Source: Bacillota bacterium
GTDB taxonomy: Bacteria; Bacillota; Bacilli; Alicyclobacillales; SLC66
Assembly: GCA_021821225.1 (NCBI GenBank)
Contig: JAKACR010000090.1
Coordinates: 1 to 9,818 of the forward strand
Reading direction: 5' to 3'
DNA length: 9,818 bases
Position numbers and translations under genes: made by a program
The notes under the pieces: model-generated
Seen by the model: only the letters and a program-made list of their open reading frames with translations
Databases searched by the model: none
Told to the model about the DNA's origin: nothing
Shown here: piece after piece, positions 1 to 4,990 of the stretch
How the letters are laid out: each line of letters opens with the position of its first letter
Position numbering within the stretch: position 1 is the first letter of the stretch

Positions 1-208
1 CCGATGCTGAGTTAACGGGATAGCCACATATTTGTTTTCTTGCTTCAGATGGCCAAAACCCTTGTCATACGCGGTCTCTGGTCAACAAAAATTCAAGAGA
101 TGCGTGGGGCCTGCCCGACGCACGCGAACGGGGTGGACGCGGCGAATCCGATACAAACGGAAACTTCGCAGTGGAGCCCAATTCCCCCGGTCAAGCGAAT
201 AGAGAGCG
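1..208. other. Gene-free stretch downstream of the TPR gene
   Basis: I see no convincing coding region here. A long plus-strand open frame begins at 40 but runs antisense to the TPR gene and has low-complexity Pro/Arg/Ser-rich composition, so I treat it as a shadow. The first 60 bases are relatively AT-rich and may belong to the leader or tail of a neighbouring gene outside the window. The only structure noted is a weak terminator-like hairpin at 101-122, listed separately. Confidence 0.5.
84..122 (-). terminator. Weak candidate terminator after the TPR gene
   Basis: Read on the minus strand, TGCGT pairs with ACGCA at 101-122, then there is a C-C mismatch and GGG pairs with CCC around a short loop. 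About nine bases later comes a short T run (ATTTTTG) near 89-95. It lies about 90 bases past the stop of the TPR gene, a reasonable place for an intrinsic terminator. The stem is interrupted and the T run is displaced, so this is only a candidate. Confidence 0.25.
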
Positions 209-2443
209 TCATCCGGTCCCGCTCAAGTCATCCGCGGCTGCCAGAGCGAGGATGTCCCGCATTTTTGCGGCATTTTCCGGCAGCGACAGACCGGAGTGGA
301 CCATCCTGTCGAGCATGTGAACAGACAGATGCCAATCGCTTATCGCAGCGGTCTTCAGTCCCAGGCGCTGGCGAATCAATCCCCGGATATAGTATGCCTG
401 ACACACGTCGCGCAATAACGTCGCGCTGTCCTGCATTTGTGCGCCAGCCGGGACACTGTCCAGCGCTCCGTCCGCACCGGGTACAGCGTGAGGATTCTCT
501 CCCGACTGCCGCAGCGCCTCGTCGCAGTCTGCCGCAGCTTCCGTCAACTTTCCTCCATGCAGTCGCGCAAGCGCCCGCCTCAGATGCAGTTGAGCTAACC
601 GCTCCCTGCGATCTTCCATCCGATCTTCAGTGCGTCTCTCCGTTTGCCTCTCCGCTCTCTCATCAACGCACAAGTGCGCCTGTATCCGGACGGCCTTGTC
701 GAATTCGTGTTCCGCTTGCATCCAATCCTCTGTGCGCATGTATATTTCGGCCCGCTGGCGCAATGCCCACGCAATGGCTTCCTCATGTTCCGCACAGCGG
801 GGCAGACGATCCGCGCGCAGCCGAATGGCAACGGCAAAATTACGCAGCGCGTCATCCCACGCCTCTTCCGCCGCCTGCCGAGTCGCGAGATTGGCGTAAG
901 ACTTTGCCAATCCTCCCACATCCACCTTCGCACCCTGATCCAGCAGTGCGCGCCGCATCCGGATGGACGCTTTGTAGCCGGCAACGGACTCGTTCCAACG
1001 GCCGAGCTGACCGAGCACAAACGCGCGATTGTGCATAGTATGCGCCAGAAGTTCGAACAAAACCCCCGGTCGTCCGGCACCGACCTCCCCGCACAGCGCG
1101 ATCGACCCGTCGTAGTCCACCAATGCGGCCTGCGCATCGCCTGTCTGCTGCTTGACGAGACCACGACTGTGCAGGCAGGCGGCCAGTTCCCCGGTCGCAC
1201 TGTCCACTCCCCGTTCCACCGCATCAGACCATAGAACAGCCGCCTCATTCAGATCATCGAGCGCACCCCGAAGCTGGCTGAGCTCTATTTTGCAGCGTCC
1301 GCTCGCGGACAGCGCCATTGCACGCGCCAGACGCATGTCCAGTTCCTCCATATCCAGTTGCCCGATCAAGTGAAGTGCCTGTGTAAAATCAGACAGGGCG
1401 GCGGTGTACTGCGCCGTTTGCGCCCGCGCCTGCCCACGCTGGTACAGCAGGTCAATCAGGACCGGAATCAGATCCGTCCGCTCCCCGATCAGCGTCACAA
1501 GCCGTTTTACGGCATGGGACCACTGATCAATACCCGCGGCGACCTGACCGCCCGCCATTAAAGCGGCGCCTCGCGCATAGCACGCGCGAGCCCCCTCCTC
1601 CCCTGCCAGGCGGATCGTGTCGGCGGAGACGGCCGCGTGCAGGATCACGCGGCCCTTGACTCGCTCACCTTCTGCCGGACGCCCTGTCACATGATCGATG
1701 TCGGCCGCCACATTCAGCAGGACGCCGTTTATGTCAATCACAATCAAGTAGAATCCGGCCTTGAACACGGGATTTGTACGCCACTGCACCCTGCGCACAA
1801 TCCCCCGCACTATCATCACTTCTCCTGGCACAACTTTCGCCATCGCCGTCCGCGCCGTATACCGCTCATCACCCGCTGCGACACGATCCCGCCTCCCGGT
1901 CGGTTCGCTCAAGCCAATGACCGGTACATCCGAAGACTCTCCGACATTCTCGACATCCCCGGTAAAATCCAGGGCGCAAGCAAACCCGGACACCGAGACG
2001 GCATCGCCTGAATGAACGGATTGTCGCAGGGCGCCTGCAACATAGACGGCACGAAGCGCAAGCTGCATCGCACCCCACGGTCTTTCCTGCTCCTTCACAG
2101 CCGCCGGCTCTGCGGCTGAGCGCAGCGCCACCCATCCCCGTCTGCGAGGCACACCGACCCCGGTATCCACCACGAATCCACCGTCGGACGGCCCGAACAC
2201 GTGCGGACAGGCCGAGCGAAAACGCCCCCGCCAGTCGCCTGTCATCCATACCTCAATCCCGGCGCCTGGCGTCCACAGCCGGACATGCCCATTGCGTCCG
2301 GTCACAACCGGCATCGCTTCAGCCCAGGCCAGTCGCATGATCCCCATAAACTGGTTCGGAGAACGAAAATGAAAACCAATATTTTTCCACTCTTCAAGAG
2401 CACGCTCATTCTTTCGTTTGCGGAAAAACGCTCGCAAGCTCAT
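209..2443 (-). CDS. Large TPR-repeat protein with uncharacterised N-terminal region
   Basis: A 744-residue protein that I do not recognise as a named family. The ATG start is supported by a GAGGAGG ribosome binding site 7 bases upstream. There is no signal peptide or membrane segment, so a cytoplasmic location is likely. Residues 1-20 are basic and helical. Residues 20-280 are mostly beta-strand-like; within them about 205-270 (GEVMIVRGIVRRV, then GVLLNVAAD, then GERVKGRVILHA) reads like a small barrel similar to an OB fold, which is inference. From about 285 to 715 there are roughly nine TPR-like helix pairs, with recurring A-x-x-x-R-G/A and D-x-x-x-A-I/L patterns, e.g. near 286-316, 331-361, 424-450, 467-497, 513-543, 558-590, 617-645 and 682-712. 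A charged Arg/Glu-rich spacer (about 597-615) interrupts the array. TPR arrays usually bind protein partners, so a scaffold or regulatory role is plausible. It stands alone, separated from the housekeeping block by more than 350 bases, with similar codon use. Confidence 0.85.
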   Translation of the reverse strand: MSLRAFFRKRKNERALEEWKNIGFHFRSPNQFMGIMRLAWAEAMPVVTGRNGHVRLWTPGAGIEVWMTGDWRGRFRSACPHVFGPSDGGFVVDTGVGVPRRRGWVALRSAAEPAAVKEQERPWGAMQLALRAVYVAGALRQSVHSGDAVSVSGFACALDFTGDVENVGESSDVPVIGLSEPTGRRDRVAAGDERYTARTAMAKVVPGEVMIVRGIVRRVQWRTNPVFKAGFYLIVIDINGVLLNVAADIDHVTGRPAEGERVKGRVILHAAVSADTIRLAGEEGARACYARGAALMAGGQVAAGIDQWSHAVKRLVTLIGERTDLIPVLIDLLYQRGQARAQTAQYTAALSDFTQALHLIGQLDMEELDMRLARAMALSASGRCKIELSQLRGALDDLNEAAVLWSDAVERGVDSATGELAACLHSRGLVKQQTGDAQAALVDYDGSIALCGEVGAGRPGVLFELLAHTMHNRAFVLGQLGRWNESVAGYKASIRMRRALLDQGAKVDVGGLAKSYANLATRQAAEEAWDDALRNFAVAIRLRADRLPRCAEHEEAIAWALRQRAEIYMRTEDWMQAEHEFDKAVRIQAHLCVDERAERQTERRTEDRMEDRRERLAQLHLRRALARLHGGKLTEAAADCDEALRQSGENPHAVPGADGALDSVPAGAQMQDSATLLRDVCQAYYIRGLIRQRLGLKTAAISDWHLSVHMLDRMVHSGLSLPENAAKMRDILALAAADDLSGTG
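609..656 (-). repeat. Degenerate 12-base tandem repeat inside the TPR gene
   Basis: Four adjacent 12-base units (609-620, 621-632, 633-644, 645-656 on the plus strand) share a CGATCTTC / CGTCTCTC-like core. They encode the charged spacer around residues 597-612 of the TPR protein, rich in Glu, Arg and Asp. The unit is a multiple of three, so the frame is kept. It looks like slippage-driven growth of a linker between two TPR helices. Confidence 0.5.
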
Positions 2444-2520
2444 ATGAAATCCTCCTCGCCTTCGAGCTCACCACTCAGGGGAGCAGTGATAACGTCCGCA
2501 AAGCAGGCGCAGTGGTTCCT

Positions 2521-2556
2521 CATATTGTGTCCGAGGCTCTAATCGGACACAATATG
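2521..2556. repeat. Perfect 14-bp inverted repeat upstream of the TPR gene
   Basis: Arms CATATTGTGTCCGA (2521-2534) and TCGGACACAATATG (2543-2556) are exact reverse complements around an 8-base spacer. The element lies 77 bases upstream of the TPR start and 27 bases beyond the end of the doubtful small ORF. It lacks a T run on either side, so it is not a textbook intrinsic terminator. It could be an operator for a dimeric regulator controlling the TPR gene, or a transcript-stabilising or terminating hairpin for the operon upstream. The sequence does not decide between these. Confidence 0.6.
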
Positions 2557-2583
2557 CACTGTGCGCGCCTGCCAGAAGTCGAC

Positions 2584-2808
2584 TTATTCCACATCCCACA
2601 GCGCAATCCGGGTTGCATCATCTGATCGACAACCCTTGCTTCCACGGTAGTCGTCGATGGTCAGGGAGTAAACTATTATATTATGGGTTATAAGATTATT
2701 ATTACTAATTTCGCGCCACTCAGACCACTGCGGGGTATCGACGGACAGCATAAGAACCGAGCAGGAACATACAAAGCCGGGAAGGCGTGAATTCTGATTC
2801 TGATTCAT
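2584..2808 (-). CDS. Doubtful small ORF, hypothetical protein
   Basis: An open frame of 74 codons from ATG at 2808. A TTG at 2817 would add three residues and overlap the stop of the transglycosylase gene as TTGA. There is no ribosome binding site before either start. The predicted protein has no recognisable domain; it begins with an Asn/Gln repeat from a GAATCA hexamer repeat, has a short hydrophobic, Cys-containing stretch (about residues 9-19), then an Asn/Ile-rich segment from the AT-rich island. Composition differs from all neighbours. It may be non-coding intergenic DNA that happens to stay open, or a remnant of a transferred sequence. I list it because the position directly after the transglycosylase would allow translational coupling. 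Confidence 0.2.
   Translation of the reverse strand: MNQNQNSRLPGFVCSCSVLMLSVDTPQWSEWREISNNNLITHNIIVYSLTIDDYRGSKGCRSDDATRIALWDVE
2680..2708 (-). promoter_or_regulatory. Possible weak promoter in an AT-rich island
   Basis: On the minus strand TTAGTA (2703-2708) is followed after 17 bases by CATAAT (2680-2685) and a further TATAAT-like stretch. It sits in an island of about 60 bases (2655-2712) far richer in A+T than anything else in the window. It could drive the TPR gene, leaving a leader of about 230 bases. AT-rich DNA makes such matches easy by chance. Confidence 0.25.
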
Positions 2809-2813
2809 GAGGT

Positions 2814-3380
2814 TCAATAGAATCGATGAAACACGCGATACGTGTACATCACACGCAGCACGAAATGGCGCGTCTCCGGAATCGGGATGTCCTCCGCGGT
2901 GACCTGGTTTCCCGACCAGACGCCCGACTGTAGCCAGGCGGACACGCGATGCGGCCCGGCATTGTACGCCGCCACCGCCTCAGGCAACCGTCCCTTGAAT
3001 TGGCGCAACAGGTAAGCCATGTACCAAGCCCCGAGTTGCGCATTGATCGCCGGTTGCGAGAGATCGCGCACGCGGCTCGGCGGAATGCCCATCTGTCTCG
3101 CGCACCACAGCGCCGTTGCGGGCAACAGTTGCATCAACCCGACCGCCCCCGCGTGCGAGATATCATCTTCGCGAAAATGGCTCTCCACGCGCGCGATGGA
3201 CGCGACGAGCAACGGGTCGATATGCGCCAGGCGCGCACCCCGTTCAATTTCAGGAAAATAATGGATTGGATACACCTGTCGCCAGAATGCGGGCAACGAG
3301 GTCATCACGATGACGGCGACAAACAACAGCGCAGCCATGGCCGCGCCAAGGTTTCGCCGGAACGGGCGCCCTCCTTTCAC
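2814..3380 (-). CDS. Membrane-anchored lytic transglycosylase (SLT domain)
   Basis: A 188-residue protein of the soluble-lytic-transglycosylase (goose-lysozyme-like) family, which cleaves the MurNAc-GlcNAc bond of peptidoglycan to give 1,6-anhydro ends. I chose the GTG at 3380 because GAGAGGAGG sits 8 bases before it; an upstream TTG at 3413 has no such site. Residues 1-10 are basic and 11-33 form a hydrophobic segment, so the protein is likely a signal-anchor protein facing the wall. The SLT domain follows: catalytic Glu66 in ARVESHF, then AGAVGLMQLLP (residues 78-88, with GLMQ at 81-84), AYNAGP (138-143) and a C-terminal ETRHFVLRV motif. All signature motifs are intact. It lies 73 bases after coaE in the same direction. 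My recollection is that a transglycosylase next to coaE is common in Firmicutes. Its wall substrate and role, growth or sporulation, cannot be read from sequence. Confidence 0.92.
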   Translation of the reverse strand: MKGGRPFRRNLGAAMAALLFVAVIVMTSLPAFWRQVYPIHYFPEIERGARLAHIDPLLVASIARVESHFREDDISHAGAVGLMQLLPATALWCARQMGIPPSRVRDLSQPAINAQLGAWYMAYLLRQFKGRLPEAVAAYNAGPHRVSAWLQSGVWSGNQVTAEDIPIPETRHFVLRVMYTYRVFHRFY

Positions 3381-3388
3381 CGACTGCG

Positions 3389-3397
3389 CCTCCTCTC
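3389..3397 (-). promoter_or_regulatory. Ribosome binding site that fixes the transglycosylase start
   Basis: GAGAGGAGG on the minus strand ends 8 bases before the GTG at 3378-3380. It decides in favour of this start over the TTG at 3411-3413, which has no purine-rich tract upstream. Confidence 0.75.
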
Positions 3398-3434
3398 CCG
3401 CACGGCCGAGCAAATATTCGCCATCTCGAACCGT

Positions 3435-3470
3435 TCAATCGCGAACTGGTCAATCACGAACAAATCAATG
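3435..3470 (-). repeat. 15-base tandem repeat spanning the coaE stop
   Basis: On the plus strand TCAATCGCGAAC (3435-3446), TCAATCACGAAC (3450-3461) and a partial TCAATG (3465-3470) recur with a 15-base period. The middle copy supplies the TGA stop of coaE; the homologous codon in the next copy is CGA. A further open frame continues past the stop, so the repeat may have shifted the end of the gene. Confidence 0.5.
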
Positions 3471-4119
3471 TGCGCGCCACCACACTGCGATCAAACGTCC
3501 CGTCCCAGCGGGCGCCCTGGCCGGCCCAACGCTTCAGAATCTCGACCAGCCGCGCGGAGAGCTCCGGCACTTCATCGGGCGTGCCGCTGTTGTCCAGCAC
3601 CACATCCGCGACGGCGCGCTTCTCCTCAATCGACAATTGCGCGTCCATGCGGCGCCGGGCAGTCTCTTCATCCCAGCCGTGCCGTTGCATCAGTCGCGCC
3701 TGTTGCAAAGATTCCGGTACGTACACCAGGACGGTCACGTCCACCAGTTTATGCGTGCCCCCTTCAATCAATAACGGCACGTCCAGCACCACAATCCGCG
3801 TCGCATCGCCCTTGACATGCTCGCGCGCCTGCTCCCACATGCGATCGCGTACCTTCGGATGGACAATCTCGTTGAGCCGCTGGCGCTGTTCCGCGTCGGA
3901 GAACACCAACTCCCCCATCCGTTCGCGGTCCAGTTCACCCGTTTCCAGGACAAATTCCTCTCCAAACGTCTCGACGATCTGCGCCAGGGCCTCGCTTCCC
4001 GGAGCCGTCACCTCGCGCGCCGTCTCATCCGCGTCGAGCACAAGAAAGCCCAGACGCCGCAATTCTGCGGAGAACGTGCTCTTCCCCGTCGCAATCCCAC
4101 CCGTCAACCCGACGATCAT
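3454..4119 (-). CDS. coaE: Dephospho-CoA kinase
   Basis: A 221-residue P-loop kinase that phosphorylates the 3'-hydroxyl of the ribose of dephospho-CoA with ATP, the last step of coenzyme A synthesis, in the cytoplasm. The Walker A loop is at residues 7-14 (GGIATGKS), followed by VLDADETAR (28-36), the HP pair at 87-88, DVPLLIE (113-119) and a lid-type segment with RHGWDEETARRRM (146-158). These are CoaE signatures and the length matches the family (about 200), apart from a tail of about 15 residues. The ATG at 4119 overlaps the mutM stop as ATGA, and the protein then begins directly with the conserved MIVGLTGG. Although the frame stays open upstream to 4344, that region is the mutM 3' end in another frame. 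Translation is probably coupled to mutM; an upstream AGGGGAG may help. Confidence 0.96.
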   Translation of the reverse strand: MIVGLTGGIATGKSTFSAELRRLGFLVLDADETAREVTAPGSEALAQIVETFGEEFVLETGELDRERMGELVFSDAEQRQRLNEIVHPKVRDRMWEQAREHVKGDATRIVVLDVPLLIEGGTHKLVDVTVLVYVPESLQQARLMQRHGWDEETARRRMDAQLSIEEKRAVADVVLDNSGTPDEVPELSARLVEILKRWAGQGARWDGTFDRSVVARTLICS

Positions 4120-4976
4120 ACTCGACTGGCTCCCCTCGTCACATGCCTGTCCGATATGCGTTGACATCGCGGACAAATATGCGTCCCCCGTCCGGCCACT
4201 CGGATCTTCTCTATGGCACCGCCGCATGCGGCGCACGGCTGGCCGGTTCTGCCGTACACCTGCAAAAGGGATTGAAACTCGCCCTGCGCGCCGAGTCCGT
4301 TCACGTAAGAACGGACGGTGCTGCCGCCAGCGGCGACCGCGCATTCAATCGTCCGGCGCGCCTCGGCGGCAATGGCGTCACACTGACGCATCGTGAGTTC
4401 GCTCGCCTGCCGGTCCGGATGCACGCGCGCGCGAAACAACACTTCGTCCACATAGATATTGCCCAGCCCCGCGACAACCGTCTGGTCGAGCAGCAGCGCT
4501 TTTACCGAAGTTCTCCGGCGAGCCGCCAGATTTTTCAAATAAGCACCGGTAAAAGCGGGATCCAGCGGCTCGGGCCCCAATCGGCGCAACCCGGCAATCC
4601 GCGCGAGATCATCGCTCGGTACAAGATCCATTGTGCCAAACTGGCGCACGTCCTGATACCTCAATTGCACGTCCCCGTCCAGGTCGAATGTGACGTGCGT
4701 GTGCGGCTCCTCCGGGGAATCCGCCAGCCGCACACTGTAGCGGCCCTCCATGCGCAGATGGGAGACCAGCGTGTCCGCGCCAAGATCAAACAGCAGGTAC
4801 TTGCCGCGCCGTCGCACGTCGCAGATCGCACACTGCCTTACGCGCGCCGTGAACTCGGCGATGTCGGGAGAACGCACAATGCGCGGCAGGACCACGCGCG
4901 CGCGAAGGATCGTGCGGCCGCGCACCAGTTCGAGCAAGTTGCGGCGCACCGCTTCAACCTCCGGCAATTCCGGCAA
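4116..4976 (-). CDS. mutM: Formamidopyrimidine-DNA glycosylase (Fpg)
   Basis: A 286-residue bifunctional DNA glycosylase/AP lyase that removes 8-oxoguanine and formamidopyrimidines from oxidised DNA. Translation begins at TTG, giving (Met)-PELPEVE, so that Pro2, the Schiff-base nucleophile, becomes the N-terminus after Met removal, with Glu3 next to it. Other family residues are present: Lys59 in the GKYLLF hairpin, Met76, Arg111 and Phe113 (the residues that fill the gap left by the flipped base), the helix-two-turn-helix with GLGNIYVDEVLF near 170-181, and the C-terminal zinc finger with Cys248, Cys251, Cys268 and Cys271 plus Arg263 in AGRGTH. Length is typical with a few extra residues at the end. 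It starts 12 bases after polA stops and overlaps coaE, so it is an operon member. Pol I and Fpg both act in base excision repair, which fits their linkage. Confidence 0.97.
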   Translation of the reverse strand: MPELPEVEAVRRNLLELVRGRTILRARVVLPRIVRSPDIAEFTARVRQCAICDVRRRGKYLLFDLGADTLVSHLRMEGRYSVRLADSPEEPHTHVTFDLDGDVQLRYQDVRQFGTMDLVPSDDLARIAGLRRLGPEPLDPAFTGAYLKNLAARRRTSVKALLLDQTVVAGLGNIYVDEVLFRARVHPDRQASELTMRQCDAIAAEARRTIECAVAAGGSTVRSYVNGLGAQGEFQSLLQVYGRTGQPCAACGGAIEKIRVAGRGTHICPRCQRISDRHVTRGASRV

Positions 4977-4983
4977 AAGGGCG

Positions 4984-4990
4984 CCTCCTC
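4984..4990 (-). promoter_or_regulatory. Ribosome binding site for mutM overlapping the polA stop
   Basis: GAGGAGG on the minus strand overlaps the polA stop (TGAGGAGG) and lies 7 bases before the TTG start of mutM. The spacing confirms a TTG start and suggests that ribosomes ending polA promote mutM translation. Confidence 0.75.

Noticed and set aside
40..1038. Plus-strand open frame of 332 codons
   Set aside because: Antisense to the TPR gene, biased composition, no ribosome binding site or domain; a product of high GC.
2610..2635. GGGTTG/CAACCC inverted repeat with a 14-base loop
   Set aside because: Arms are only 6 bases with a large loop and no T run; too weak to call.
3381..3413. TTG start giving a longer transglycosylase
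   Set aside because: No ribosome binding site, whereas the GTG at 3380 has an ideal one.
4120..4344. Upstream extension of coaE
   Set aside because: It would be the mutM 3' region in another frame; conserved CoaE begins at the ATG overlapping the mutM stop.
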